A stretch of 64,000 bases of DNA from Bin87 sp965116785 (GTDB taxonomy: Bacteria; Chloroflexota; Dehalococcoidia; Lucifugimonadales; UBA3495): contig OZ220731.1 in NCBI GenBank assembly GCA_965116785.1, forward strand, positions 3,720,001-3,784,000. Reading direction: 5' to 3'. Of the stretch, positions 8,052 through 17,096 are shown one piece after another. The notes beneath the pieces are model-generated. The model was not told the DNA's origin, made no database searches, and saw only the letters and a list, made by a program, of their open reading frames with translations. The position numbers and the translations under genes are program-made. Position 1 is the first letter of the stretch. Every line of letters begins with the position of its first letter.

Positions 8052-9548
8052 ATGCCCACCACCGAAGTTCGCACGCACAACAACTTTATCAACGGCCAGT
8101 GGACACCCTCCGACTCCGGCCGTACCTACCCCGTGTACAACCCGGCGCACAAGGACGTGTTGCTGGGACACTTCCAGTTGTCCAATCCCGAGGACACGCT
8201 GCGGGCCGTGGCCGCCGCCGCCGAAGCCGCCGAGGGCTGGGCGGACACGCCGGCGCCGGTCCGCGCCCAGGTATTGTTCCGCGCGCTGGAGATCATGGAG
8301 CGGCGGTCCGAGGAGATCGCGCGAACCATCACCGAGGAGGAGGGCAAGCCGTTGCCCGATGCCCGCGGCGAGGTCAAGCGGGCGATGAACATCATGGAAT
8401 ATGCGGCCGGCGAGGGCCGGCGGATGTTCGGCTACACCACGCCGTCGGAACTGCCCAACACGGTGGCCTACACGGTGCGCCGACCCCTGGGAGTGGTTGG
8501 CATCATCACGCCGTGGAACTTTCCCATCGCCATCCCGGCGTGGAAGATGGCGCCGGCGCTGATCTGCGGCAACGCGATCATCTTCAAGCCGGCGTCGAGC
8601 ACGCCGCTGTGCGCGGTAAAGCTCACCGAGGTGTTCGAGGAGGCCGGCGTTCCCCCCGGGGTGCTGAACCTGATCACCGGACCTGGCGGCAGCGTGGGCA
8701 ACGCGCTGGTGGAATCGCCCGACGTGTCCGGCATCTCCTTTACCGGCAGCACCGAGATCGGCACCGACCTGTACACGCGCGGCGCTTCCCTGCTCAAGAA
8801 AATACAGGCCGAAATGGGCGGCAAGAACGCCGTCATCCTGCTGGCTGACGCCGACCTGGACAAGGCGCTGGGCGGCATCGTACAGGGAGCGTTTGGCTCG
8901 ACGGGCCAGCGCTGCACCGCCACCAGCCGGGTGATTGTCGAGGACGGGGTGTACGACCAGTTCATGGAGGAGTTGATCGAGCGCACATCCAGGCTGACCA
9001 TCGGGGATGGTATAGAGGACGGCATCGACGTGAGCCCGCTGTCCAGCGAGTCGCAGCAGCGGACGGTGTCCGACTACATCTCCGTGGGCCGGGACGAGGG
9101 GGCAACCCTCGCGTTCGGCGGCGGGACTCCCACCGGCGGCATCTACGACGAAGGCTGGTACGTGGAGCCGACGATCTTCACCGACGTGACGCCCGACATG
9201 CGCATCGCGAAGGAGGAGATCTTTGGGCCGGTGCTGACGGTGTTCCGCGCCCGAGACCTGGATCACGCGGTAGAGATCTCGAACAGCGTCAAATTCGGGC
9301 TGTCGTCGTCGGTGTACACCCGCGACATTCCACGAGCCTTCCGCTACATCAACACGGTGGACGCGGGCATGGTCCACGTGAACGCGCCGACCCTGGGCGG
9401 CGAGGTGCACCTGCCATTCGGCGGCCTCAAGGCCTCGGGCGTGGGCCAGCGCGAGCAGGGCGTGGAGGCGGTGGACTTCTTCAGCGAGGTCATCACCGTG
9501 TACATCGACTACGCCGACGAGGCACGGGCGCAGGCGCGGTTCATCTAA
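8052..9548 (+). CDS. NAD(P)-dependent aldehyde dehydrogenase
   Basis: A full-length 498-aa aldehyde dehydrogenase. PWNFPIAIPAWK and FKPASSTPL form the cofactor-binding region, FTGSTEIG the Rossmann glycine motif, EMGGKNAVI the general-base glutamate, and GSTGQRCTATSR the catalytic cysteine. Near the end, PFGGLKASGVGQREQG is typical of the 2,5-dioxovalerate/alpha-ketoglutaric semialdehyde and benzaldehyde-type branch, but the aldehyde substrate is not certain. It should be a soluble tetramer. A lipoprotein serine protease begins 16 bp downstream. No sugar-acid pathway genes lie nearby to support the dioxovalerate assignment. Confidence 0.92.
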   Translation: MPTTEVRTHNNFINGQWTPSDSGRTYPVYNPAHKDVLLGHFQLSNPEDTLRAVAAAAEAAEGWADTPAPVRAQVLFRALEIMERRSEEIARTITEEEGKPLPDARGEVKRAMNIMEYAAGEGRRMFGYTTPSELPNTVAYTVRRPLGVVGIITPWNFPIAIPAWKMAPALICGNAIIFKPASSTPLCAVKLTEVFEEAGVPPGVLNLITGPGGSVGNALVESPDVSGISFTGSTEIGTDLYTRGASLLKKIQAEMGGKNAVILLADADLDKALGGIVQGAFGSTGQRCTATSRVIVEDGVYDQFMEELIERTSRLTIGDGIEDGIDVSPLSSESQQRTVSDYISVGRDEGATLAFGGGTPTGGIYDEGWYVEPTIFTDVTPDMRIAKEEIFGPVLTVFRARDLDHAVEISNSVKFGLSSSVYTRDIPRAFRYINTVDAGMVHVNAPTLGGEVHLPFGGLKASGVGQREQGVEAVDFFSEVITVYIDYADEARAQARFI

Positions 9549-9564
9549 CCCTTCCAGTCCGGCG

Positions 9565-10359
9565 TTGCGCAAAAACCGCGGCAACCCCGCTGGCCTCCGG
9601 GCGGCGGTCTGGGTTGCCGCGTTCTTTTTGCTATCGGCAGCGGCGTGCGTTCCGAGCGACGCGGAACTGGACGCGCGGATCGAGCGCACCGTGGCGGCAG
9701 GCCTGGCGGAACACGCTCCGCCTGATCTCAGCTCCGTCTATCAGCGAGTCTGGCCGTCGGTGTTCTACATCGAGCCGGAGGACGGGCAGCACGGCACGGG
9801 CTGGCTGCTGGAACCGGGCCTGATCCTCACGGCCGCCCATGTAGTCGCGGACGGCGAACGGATTACCGTCCGGCAGCCGGCCGCGCCGGCTTTCGCCGCG
9901 ACCGTTACCGGATTGGATCAGCGTCGGGACGTCGCGCTGCTCCGATACGATGTCGCGGCAACACAGATGGGCATCGGCGCAGCACCGCTGGCCCTGGGCG
10001 ACGCCGACATCCACGACATCGCCACGGAGCTGCTGGCGCTGGGCTACTCGGGCAGCGGGGTGAAGGGCGACGGGCAGGTGGGTTCGCCCAAGGCCAACGC
10101 GGGCATCCTGTCGCAGATCACCAATTTCGGCGCGCAGAGCTACGGCCGTAACCTGGAGATGGACGCGCCCATCGACCCGGGCGACAGCGGCGGCCCGGTG
10201 CTGAACACCGCCGGCGAGGTGGTTGGCATGGTCCGCGCGGCGGCGCGGCGAACGCCGGGCGGCGTACAGGTGGTGGGCACCTTCTACGCGGTGCACGCGG
10301 ACGAGATACGCGCGGCGGTGGAGAAGATCAGAAGTCGCGAAAGTCCGGCTCCGCCATAG
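9565..10359 (+). CDS. Trypsin-like (S1C) serine protease, putative lipoprotein
   Basis: A 264-aa protein beginning with TTG at 9565; no in-frame ATG gives a better start. Residues 12-28 form a signal peptide ending in SAAAC, so Cys28 is the likely lipidated residue. The catalytic triad is visible: His92 in TAAHVVAD, Asp122 in RRDVALL and Ser207 in GDSGGP. It is a DegP-like protease domain without a PDZ domain, probably anchored outside the membrane. It follows the aldehyde dehydrogenase by 16 bp. Its last 32 bp overlap the end of the convergent fic gene. Confidence 0.85.
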   Translation: MRKNRGNPAGLRAAVWVAAFFLLSAAACVPSDAELDARIERTVAAGLAEHAPPDLSSVYQRVWPSVFYIEPEDGQHGTGWLLEPGLILTAAHVVADGERITVRQPAAPAFAATVTGLDQRRDVALLRYDVAATQMGIGAAPLALGDADIHDIATELLALGYSGSGVKGDGQVGSPKANAGILSQITNFGAQSYGRNLEMDAPIDPGDSGGPVLNTAGEVVGMVRAAARRTPGGVQVVGTFYAVHADEIRAAVEKIRSRESPAPP

Positions 10360-11524
10360 TAGCTTGGAGAATTTCGTTCGCGATGTACATATTCGACATA
10401 CGGACGAGTACCCCAATCTCCACTAAGCGGTTCAAATAGCCTCGCGCGGTTGGTAGCGAAACCTCCAGCCGATCACGTAGTATCGGAGCAGTCATAGCAG
10501 GCATCTCAAACAGATAGTCAATGACTTGATACAAGTTCGCTGCCCTTCGCTCGGAACTCACCTGATTTCTGTATTTGGAACGAATCTGCCGGAGGTTATC
10601 TATCCGGTTGAGGCCATCCCTGGCAACCGCAATGATTGCCATAAGAAAGAAATGGATCCAAGCCGTCCATTCTCCGCGCAGTGAAACGCCTAGTAGCAAG
10701 TCCACGTATTCTTGCCGGTACGCAGCGAAATAGTCGCTAAGATACAACCAAGGATATGTCAGATAGCGCCGTTCGCATAGCAATAGAGTAATCAGCAAGC
10801 GCCCCGTACGACCGTTGCCGTCCTCGAAGGGGTGGATCGCCTCGAATTGATAGTGGATCAACGCTAGCTGTATTAGCAGCGGTATAGCAGATTCAGAGTG
10901 AAAAAACTTCTCCAGATCATAAAGCGCCGGTATCATTTCACCCGGCGGCGGCGGGACATATCGGGCGTGCTCAATACCGTCAAACCTGCCGGTGATGATC
11001 GCTTGTTTATCACGGAATTCACCCGGCCTCCGATTCTGCCCACGCACGCCCGACATTAAAACTTCGTGAACCTCTCGGATCAGCCGCAGACTCATGGGCA
11101 ATTCTTCCAAGCGTTGCAAGCCGAACTGCAGCGCCTCTACATAGTTGTTCACCTCCTCAGAGTCAAAGCGATCCCGCGTCATACCCCCGGCTTGATAGCG
11201 ATACAATTCTTCAATGCTGGAAGTAGAGCCTTCTATGCGGCTTGATGCGACAGCCTCGCGTGCCGTCATGGGCCCAAACACCCATAAGGGGGCTCTTAGA
11301 TCAGCGGTTTGCAGCATCAGCGACTGGTCAAGCAGGCCGCTTCCCCGTCCATCCAATCGGCTCAATGCCTGGTCGGCGCGGGAAAGTAGCGCGGCCGTTT
11401 CTTCGTCCCAACGAATTTCGGGAGGGATGGGAGCGGGCACAAAAGCCGGCCAGTACTTGCCGTCCAACGTAGCGGCAGCCACCAAACGGCCCGTGCTATC
11501 GCTGGTAAAATCGGATTCGCGCAT
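10328..11524 (-). CDS. Fic family protein (AMP-transferase-like) with C-terminal winged helix
   Basis: A 398-aa Fic protein. The active-site motif HPFEDGNGRTGRLL starts at His231 and matches the HxFx(D/E)GNGRxxR consensus of enzymes that move AMP or other nucleotide groups onto protein hydroxyls. Residues 94-99 (SSRIEG) fit the inhibitory (S/T)xxxE(G/N) motif, placed N-terminal to the Fic core as in self-inhibited class II proteins. The C-terminal 60 residues (PILRDRLEVSLPTARGYLNR) look like a winged-helix DNA-binding domain. The gene is visibly AT-richer than its neighbours, which suggests transfer. It may be a toxin-like or regulatory module. Confidence 0.92.
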   Translation of the reverse strand: MRESDFTSDSTGRLVAAATLDGKYWPAFVPAPIPPEIRWDEETAALLSRADQALSRLDGRGSGLLDQSLMLQTADLRAPLWVFGPMTAREAVASSRIEGSTSSIEELYRYQAGGMTRDRFDSEEVNNYVEALQFGLQRLEELPMSLRLIREVHEVLMSGVRGQNRRPGEFRDKQAIITGRFDGIEHARYVPPPPGEMIPALYDLEKFFHSESAIPLLIQLALIHYQFEAIHPFEDGNGRTGRLLITLLLCERRYLTYPWLYLSDYFAAYRQEYVDLLLGVSLRGEWTAWIHFFLMAIIAVARDGLNRIDNLRQIRSKYRNQVSSERRAANLYQVIDYLFEMPAMTAPILRDRLEVSLPTARGYLNRLVEIGVLVRMSNMYIANEILQATMAEPDFRDF

Positions 11525-11594
11525 TGGGGTGGTCCCGCCAATCGAACTTTCGGTGAAAGGTTAACACGAAAACATTTCACGATACAAGTGCACG

Positions 11595-11687
11595 GGAAAG
11601 GAAGGTGTCCAAACCTTTCCTAACGAGAACAGCGGTGAAAGGTTTTTACATTGAACCCACGGCCGGGAAAGTTTTGGACAAAACTTT
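11595..11687. terminator. Two short hairpins in an AT-rich gap
   Basis: Hairpin one pairs GGAAAGG (11595-11601) with CCTTTCC (11614-11620). Hairpin two pairs AAAGTTTT (11668-11675) with AAAACTTT (11680-11687) over a 4-base loop. They lie just past the end of the minus-strand DUF2203 gene and upstream of fic. The second could act as a terminator; the evidence is shape only. Confidence 0.35.
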
Positions 11688-11723
11688 TCATTTCGTGGGC
11701 GGCGACGCCAGCCCACCACGTCC

Positions 11724-12122
11724 CTACAGCGGCCGTCGCCCCGCAAACCCCGTATCCGTGGGGTGCCACCAGTCTATGGACGGCTCGCCGCGCTGCCAGC
11801 AGAGGTACACCACCTCGCCCTCCCGGCGCCATGGGAAGTCCACCAAGCCGCGGCCGATATCGCGCACCTGGATGCCCCGCTCGGTGATCTCCCGTACCGC
11901 GTCCTGCAGGCGCTGGGTGAGCTGGGAAACGATGCGCTCCGTCTCCGCGATGTCCTCCTCGCTGCTGGAATGGCCGTTGCTGCGGCGATGGCGCAGCAGG
12001 GACAGCAGCTCCTCCTGCTGGCGCACCAGTTCGGCGCGCAGCGGCGCCATTGCCTCGAAACGCTCCTCGAGCCACGGCACCAGATCGTTTGCCTCCTCCA
12101 GGCTGAACATCCGCTCCTGCAT
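11724..12122 (-). CDS. DUF2203 family protein
   Basis: A 132-aa protein with the DUF2203 layout: MFSLEEANDLVPWLEERFE at the N-terminus, a long helical middle and the C-terminal GIQVRDIGRGLVDFPW plus VYLCWQRGEPSIDWWH. The family is of unknown function and usually about 120-140 aa. I place the start at 12122 (MQERMF); a start at 12110 (MFSLEE) is also possible. The frame remains open upstream but would run over the trmI promoter and start. Divergent from trmI, with only 20 bp between start codons. Confidence 0.8.
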   Translation of the reverse strand: MQERMFSLEEANDLVPWLEERFEAMAPLRAELVRQQEELLSLLRHRRSNGHSSSEEDIAETERIVSQLTQRLQDAVREITERGIQVRDIGRGLVDFPWRREGEVVYLCWQRGEPSIDWWHPTDTGFAGRRPL

Positions 12123-12130
12123 AACGGCGG

Positions 12131-12136
12131 TATAAT
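12131..12136 (+). promoter_or_regulatory. TATAAT -10 box giving a probably leaderless trmI mRNA
   Basis: A perfect TATAAT lies with its last base 7 bp before the trmI ATG (12143), so initiation would fall on or next to the start codon. No Shine-Dalgarno sequence precedes that ATG. No clear -35 box is seen, and the upstream bases belong to the divergent DUF2203 gene start. Confidence 0.5.
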
Positions 12137-12142
12137 ACACCA

Positions 12143-13042
12143 ATGACCGCTCAGGACGATGAAGCCAGCAATCACCGCGATTTCCCACAGGCGCAGCCTC
12201 TGGCAACGACCGAGACGGAGGCTGATGCCGACGACCGCGGCCGGTTCCAGGCGGGCGAATTGGCCCTGTTCCTGGACCGCAAGGGCCGCACCTACCAGGA
12301 GACCCTGACCCCGGGCGGCGAGTTCCACTGCCACCTGGGCTGGATGCCCCACGACGACGTCATCGGGCAGCCCGTGGGCGGCTGGTACACCACCAGTCGC
12401 GGGCACGTGATGCTGGGCATCCGGCCGACCCTGGGCGACTACGTGAGGCTGATGCCGCGGGGCCCGCAGGTGATCTACGCCAAGGATTTGGGCAACATCG
12501 TGTCCATGGCGGACATCTTTCCCGGCGCGACCGTGGTCGAGGCGGGGTTGGGCTCCGGCGCGCTGACCACGGCCCTGCTCCGCGCCGTGGGGCCCGCCGG
12601 CCGCGTCCACTCCTACGAGATCAACGAGGCGGTGGTGAACAAGGCCCTGTCCAACGTGCGTTCCGTGATACCCGACACCTCGCGCCACGAGGTAACCGTC
12701 GGCGACATTTTCGAGGGCATCTCGGACACCGAAGTGGACCGGGTGATACTGGACCTGCCGGAGCCGTGGCACGCGGTGGACGCCGCCGCCAACGCTTTGA
12801 TCACCGGCGGCATCCTGCTGTCCTTCCTGCCGACGATCCTGCAGGTGCAGGAGCTGGTGCTGACCCTCAACGCCGACGGCCGATTCGCCCGCGTCGAGAC
12901 CGCCGAGACCATGCTGAGGGGCTGGAACGTGTCGCGCCGCAGCGTGCGGCCGGCCCACCGGATGGTGGCCCACAGCGGCTTCATCACCACGGCGGTGCGC
13001 TGCGTGCCGCCGGGCCGGGAGGGCTACGCCTCGAGGCCGTGA
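12143..13042 (+). CDS. trmI: tRNA (adenine-N1)-methyltransferase, TrmI type
   Basis: A 299-aa S-adenosylmethionine-dependent enzyme that methylates N1 of A58 in the T-loop of tRNA. The N-terminal beta domain includes RGPQVIYAKDLGNIVSMADI, typical of TrmI, followed by the SAM-binding AGLGSGALTTALLRAVGP and the active-site DLPEPWHAVDAA. The first 30 or so residues are acidic and probably disordered. Bacterial TrmI works as a tetramer. The gene seems to be read from a leaderless promoter shared back-to-back with DUF2203. Its 3' end overlaps the convergent deacetylase gene by 19 bp. Confidence 0.92.
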   Translation: MTAQDDEASNHRDFPQAQPLATTETEADADDRGRFQAGELALFLDRKGRTYQETLTPGGEFHCHLGWMPHDDVIGQPVGGWYTTSRGHVMLGIRPTLGDYVRLMPRGPQVIYAKDLGNIVSMADIFPGATVVEAGLGSGALTTALLRAVGPAGRVHSYEINEAVVNKALSNVRSVIPDTSRHEVTVGDIFEGISDTEVDRVILDLPEPWHAVDAAANALITGGILLSFLPTILQVQELVLTLNADGRFARVETAETMLRGWNVSRRSVRPAHRMVAHSGFITTAVRCVPPGREGYASRP

Positions 13043-14151
13043 ACCGGGAACACCGCGTCCCGGATGGCGGCCACGCTCTCGGTGGCCAGGGCGCGGGCGT
13101 CGGCGCGGATGTGGTCGGGTACCTCGGGGATCTCGGTGTCGCGCAGGGTGGTGCGACCCAGGCGCTCGATGGCGGCAGTGGGGATGCGATCGGGCCACTC
13201 GGCGCCGCACATTACGCCGTAGGCCAGGGTCCAGCAACGTGCCACCGCGCTCATGTCGTACCCACCACCTCCGGTGGCCAGCCAGGGGTAGCCCAATCCA
13301 CCTAGCCGGGACACCGCGCTGATGAACCCCCGGCTGGTGACCTGCAGATGGGTCAGGGGGTCGGTGTGGTAGGAGTCGATGCCAAGCTGGGTCAGCAGGA
13401 TGTCAGGGGCGAAGGCCTGCAGCAAGGGCGGCACCACGGCCTCGAAAGCCTCCAGGTAGATCTCGTCGTCGGTGTAGGGATACAGGGGCAGGTTGACGGC
13501 GTAGCCGACGCCCTCGCCCGTGCCAGTCTCGCCGGCGAACCCGGTGCCGGGAAACAGGTAGTTTCCGGATTCGTGGACCGAGATGGTGAGCACGCGAGGA
13601 TCGCCGTAGAAGGCGTCCTGGACGCCGTCGCCGTGGTGGGCGTCGATGTCCACGTAGGCGACGCGGAGGCCGCGCTCCAGCAGGTACATGATGGCGACCA
13701 CGGGGTCATTGAAGACGCAGAAGCCGCTGGCGTTGCGGGCCGCCGCGTGGTGCAGGCCGCCGCTGATGTTGAACGCCGCCGTAACCTCACCATCGGCCAC
13801 CATCCGGGCGGCGGTCATGGTCGCGCCGGTGCTGAGCATGGCCGCCTCGTACATGCCGGGGTAGGTCGGGTTGTCGCCGCCCTGGGCGAAACCGAAGCGC
13901 TGGGGCTGGAAGCCGGTGAGGCCCAGGCTGAAGGTGCGGACGGCGGCCATGTAGTCGCGGGAGTGGAATGCCCCGACGGTGGTCTCGTCGGCCAGGGTCG
14001 GGGTGACGAGCAGGGAGTCGGTCCCGTCGAAGGCGTCGTAGGCGTCCAGCAGTTCGAAGGTGTTCCGCAGGCGGATGGGCCGCATGGGATGGTCGGTCCG
14101 CAGCACGTGCTGGCTCATTGCGTCGTCGTAGACGAAGGCGGCGCGGGGCAT
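13024..14151 (-). CDS. Class II histone deacetylase-like / AcuC-type deacetylase
   Basis: A 375-aa arginase-deacetylase-fold enzyme. GGLHHAAARNASGFCVFND contains the tandem catalytic histidines, DIDAHHGDGVQDAFY supplies the zinc-binding Asp and His, and ATGGGGYD supplies the loop with the transition-state Tyr. The order and length fit the AcuC branch, which in Bacillus removes acetyl groups from acetyl-CoA synthetase. No acetyl-CoA synthetase or acetyltransferase gene lies nearby, so the target here is unknown. It acts in the cytoplasm. Convergent with trmI with a 19-bp overlap. Confidence 0.92.
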   Translation of the reverse strand: MPRAAFVYDDAMSQHVLRTDHPMRPIRLRNTFELLDAYDAFDGTDSLLVTPTLADETTVGAFHSRDYMAAVRTFSLGLTGFQPQRFGFAQGGDNPTYPGMYEAAMLSTGATMTAARMVADGEVTAAFNISGGLHHAAARNASGFCVFNDPVVAIMYLLERGLRVAYVDIDAHHGDGVQDAFYGDPRVLTISVHESGNYLFPGTGFAGETGTGEGVGYAVNLPLYPYTDDEIYLEAFEAVVPPLLQAFAPDILLTQLGIDSYHTDPLTHLQVTSRGFISAVSRLGGLGYPWLATGGGGYDMSAVARCWTLAYGVMCGAEWPDRIPTAAIERLGRTTLRDTEIPEVPDHIRADARALATESVAAIRDAVFPVHGLEA

Positions 14152-14294
14152 GGTCTCGTCCTTGAGTGGGGGGTTGGCGTGGGTCGTAAGGTATCACGAA
14201 TCGCGCAAGCGTCGGAGAGGCCCGGTTACATGATCGACGAGCGAGATAATGGATGGTCAATCGTACACGCACATCTCCCACCCGCCCGTCTACG

Positions 14295-15224
14295 TCAGGG
14301 AACCGAGCGCACCGACATGGCGTGCCAGCCCTCCCCCGGGTACCGCGAGTCCTCCGGAAAAACGGCGCTGGGCGGCTGCCCTCCCCCTACCGCGACCTCG
14401 TCGCCCACGCGTGTGATCAGGCTGCCGCCTCCGTTGACCACCGCCATTTCGCCGTCCCGCTTTGCGACTCGAAAGCCGGGCGGCCAGACGATCACGAACC
14501 CCTGCGGACCCCACGCAGGCACGACGAGGAGGCATTCTCCCTGGAGCTCCAGGCGTCCTTCCAGCAACGCCAGCATGCTCACGATCGCGCCGCGCTGGTG
14601 TCCCAAGGTGGGAAAGAAAATCCCTGCATCAGGATCGGCGCTGGAATATTGGCTCACACCCGCACTCACCTCGTCGCCAACTAACCAATAGGGGCCGGGA
14701 CATTCCGCCGCCGGCACGCCGTCCCAGTCCAATTGCGGCGCCTGTCCCGAGTCTTCGCTCACCTTCCTGCCGGAAAAACGGACGGTATCGCCCGTTTTGG
14801 CCAGAACGGTTCCGGCGGGATCAACCACCTGAACAACGTCATCATGGACGTGCGCACGAACACCCGGCGGCCAGACCACCAACAATCCCAGCCGCGCCAA
14901 CTCCGGATACGACTGATCGATGTAGCTGACCCGAAGGCAAGGGCCGGCTCGGAGAATCTCGCCAAAGACATACTCTTCGCCGGAGTTGATCACCGGGGGG
15001 TCGTGGTGGCGCGGAAGAGTGACCAGGTCGGTCGCCGCTGCGGGTTCATCTCCGGATGACTGCGGGACGTCGTCGGACTGACATGCAAATGCCGCGACCA
15101 GCAGCAGGACGCAGAGGCCCCACATTGCTGTGGCAAGCGCACGGCCGGGTCCGGCGGGGAATCGAATGCGCCGTGCGCTGGAGACAACGGACGGCGCCAT
15201 TGCGCGAGGAATGCGGCCGTTCAT
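14295..15224 (-). CDS. Putative lipoprotein with a duplicated domain
   Basis: A 309-aa protein with an N-terminal hydrophobic segment (WGLCVLLLVAAFAC, about residues 35-48) ending in a lipobox-like AFAC, so it is probably lipidated at Cys48. The mature part contains two copies of one unit. The first has LLVVWPPGVRAHVHDD and VLAKTGDTVRFSG. The second has GFVIVWPPGFRVAKRDGE and LITRVGDEVAVGG. Each begins near a cysteine (PCLRVSY, ECLLVVP). The repeated WPPGxR/GDxV pattern suggests two small beta domains, perhaps OB- or barrel-like. No known family was recognised. It stands alone between the deacetylase and a VOC-family gene. Confidence 0.75.
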   Translation of the reverse strand: MNGRIPRAMAPSVVSSARRIRFPAGPGRALATAMWGLCVLLLVAAFACQSDDVPQSSGDEPAAATDLVTLPRHHDPPVINSGEEYVFGEILRAGPCLRVSYIDQSYPELARLGLLVVWPPGVRAHVHDDVVQVVDPAGTVLAKTGDTVRFSGRKVSEDSGQAPQLDWDGVPAAECPGPYWLVGDEVSAGVSQYSSADPDAGIFFPTLGHQRGAIVSMLALLEGRLELQGECLLVVPAWGPQGFVIVWPPGFRVAKRDGEMAVVNGGGSLITRVGDEVAVGGGQPPSAVFPEDSRYPGEGWHAMSVRSVP

Positions 15225-15247
15225 GCGAGCATGAAAACGCCGGAGGG

Positions 15248-15670
15248 TTACTCTTCCATTAACCCGGAGCCGTCCCGCTGCAGGATTTCGATACGGACGT
15301 CGTCGGGCCCTCGCACGAAAGCGATGCGCACGCCCGGGCGGATGGTGCGCGGCTCGGTGTAGATCTCCGCACCCTTGCCACGCAGGTCCTCCACCGCGCC
15401 GTCGATGTCGTCGACGCGGAAGCCGAAGTGGTCCAGGCCGAGGTGCGGGTCACGGGGGCTGAGGTCGATGTGCTCTTCGGGCGGCACGGACGCGATGAAG
15501 ATGGCCAGGCCGTTGACGTCGAGGTCGACGCGGGGCACGCCGTCGCTCTGGGTGAGGCGCAGGATTTTGGCGCCGAACATGGTCTCGAAGAAACTGGCCA
15601 TGCCCTCCGGGTCCTTGGTGCGCACGTGGATATGGTCGTAGGTGTAGGTGTAAACGGGGGTGGTGGACAT
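15248..15670 (-). CDS. VOC family (glyoxalase/dioxygenase fold) protein
   Basis: A 140-aa vicinal-oxygen-chelate protein with two beta-alpha-beta-beta-beta units. DHIHVRTKDPEGMASFFETM opens the first unit, with a metal-type His at 13 or 15. LDHFGFRVDDIDGA opens the second, with His81. VRIEILQRDG carries the C-terminal Glu ligand. The metal and substrate are unknown; family members include glyoxalase I and extradiol dioxygenases. The ATG at 15670 follows a GAGGAGG site at ideal spacing, so this start is preferred over the longer open frame. Confidence 0.88.
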   Translation of the reverse strand: MSTTPVYTYTYDHIHVRTKDPEGMASFFETMFGAKILRLTQSDGVPRVDLDVNGLAIFIASVPPEEHIDLSPRDPHLGLDHFGFRVDDIDGAVEDLRGKGAEIYTEPRTIRPGVRIAFVRGPDDVRIEILQRDGSGLMEE

Positions 15671-15785
15671 GGCGAAAGCCTCCTCGGCGCGCTGGCAGCC
15701 GATGTTACGTGTGAGTTGGCGTCTATACATAGCAAGGAGCGCGGTCGCATTGCAACCGCGCTCACCAACAGGACCTTTGAAATGT

Positions 15786-17039
15786 TCACTGGATGGGGCC
15801 GGGCGGTTTGACCTGCTCCATCAGGTCGTTGTCCCAGTCGCCCTCGGCGACGAGGATGGCCTTGGCATCGTAGGCGAAGGCCTCGATGAGGTTGTGGGAC
15901 AGGTACACGTAGGTCCCCGGCTGCCGGATGGTGTGGATTGACGCGGCGGCAGAGCCGGCCGCGATGACCCAGGTCTCCAGGTCCAGCTCGGGTGGGTCGT
16001 TGAAGCCGCCGCGTTCCCACACGTAGTCGCCGTGTCCGCCGATCAGGTGCGGATAGGACTGACGATTGGATTGGGCGTGAACAATGAGCACGTTTTCGCC
16101 AACGTTGGCGGTAAGCTGCCCGTCGCCCTACAGAGCGCCGGTGGCCCCGTTGAACACGATGTGCGTTGGGATGAGGGTCTTCATCGCCTCCAGGTCGTCC
16201 ACCGCGGAGGCTGCGGCGCTGTCGTAACGCTTGAAGTCGCCGTTCTCGTCCTGCGGGACGTAGTAGTCCTGCTCGCCGATATAGTAAGCGCGGTCGTAGC
16301 GCAGAGGGTTTCCGGCGGGATCTTTCAACCCGCCTTTGGGTAGCACCATGATGGCGCCGTTCATCCCGTGGGTCACGTGCCAGGGGACCATGGTGCCGCC
16401 GGGGGCGCAGTGATACACGAACACGCCGGGCTTCACCGCCCGGAAGCGCAGCACAACTTCCTGACCAGGCCCCACATGGGTCAGGGCGCCACCGCCCAGC
16501 GCGCCGATGGAGGCATGAAAGTCGACATTGTGCAACAACTCGTTGCTGGAGGGGTTGACCAGCGTCAGCTCCACATAGTCGCCCTCGTGGACGACGATGA
16601 TGGGGCTGGGAACCGAGCCGCCAAAGGTATAGGCCCAGACAAAGACGCCGGGTGCAACCTCGATCTCCTTCTCCTCGATTTCCATACGGACTTCAACGAC
16701 CCGGGGTTCGCCGTCGTAAATCTGCTCGTGCTCCGGCAGGAAGGGAGGAGCGACCAGTTCCTGGGTGACACGTTCCAGGCTGCTCACGTCCTCGGGCTCC
16801 CAAGTGCGGGGGCCATCCCAGTATGCCGACGTGGTCGCTGCGGTGGCTTCCGCGCCGGAGCCTGGAGCCGGCGCGGCCTCAGGGCTGGGCAGCGCCGTGG
16901 GCAGGGAGAACGCTGGCGTCGCTGTAGGAGCGCCAGGGTCGCGCCCGCAGGCGGTTCCGATCAGCAGCAGAACTGCCAGCAGGGCGAACGCCCACGCAGC
17001 CGGCCGCACTCTCGGAATAATCATGCTCTGATACGACAT
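15786..17039 (-). pseudogene. Copper nitrite reductase-like gene with an in-frame TAG
   Basis: Codons 1-303 and 305-417 are one continuous frame interrupted only by TAG at 16128-16130 (codon 304). The first part has a lipoprotein-type signal (GTAC, Cys31), a Pro/Ala-rich linker and the first cupredoxin domain. Type-1 copper ligands are His170, Cys211, His221 and Met226, and His175 and His210 fit the type-2 site. The second part has PHLIGGHGDYVW and LSHNLIEAF, which carry the remaining catalytic and type-2 histidines of NirK. Without readthrough the enzyme would lack half its type-2 site. TAG could come from TAC by one change. A sequencing error, a recent null mutation and amber readthrough are all possible. 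Confidence 0.85.
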
Positions 17040-17096
17040 TGGACACTCTTTTGCCAACGCCGGGCTTGCGTTGGTACCCGGCATATTAACATCCGC

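Noticed and set aside
7809..9689. A 722-aa minus-strand frame extending upstream of the DUF1330 gene
   Set aside because: It lies opposite the aldehyde dehydrogenase and has no family similarity outside the first 95 codons, which have their own ATG and ribosome site.
11774..13237. A 487-aa minus-strand frame across trmI
   Set aside because: It is the reverse-strand shadow of trmI and the deacetylase end, with low-complexity His/Arg/Gly composition.
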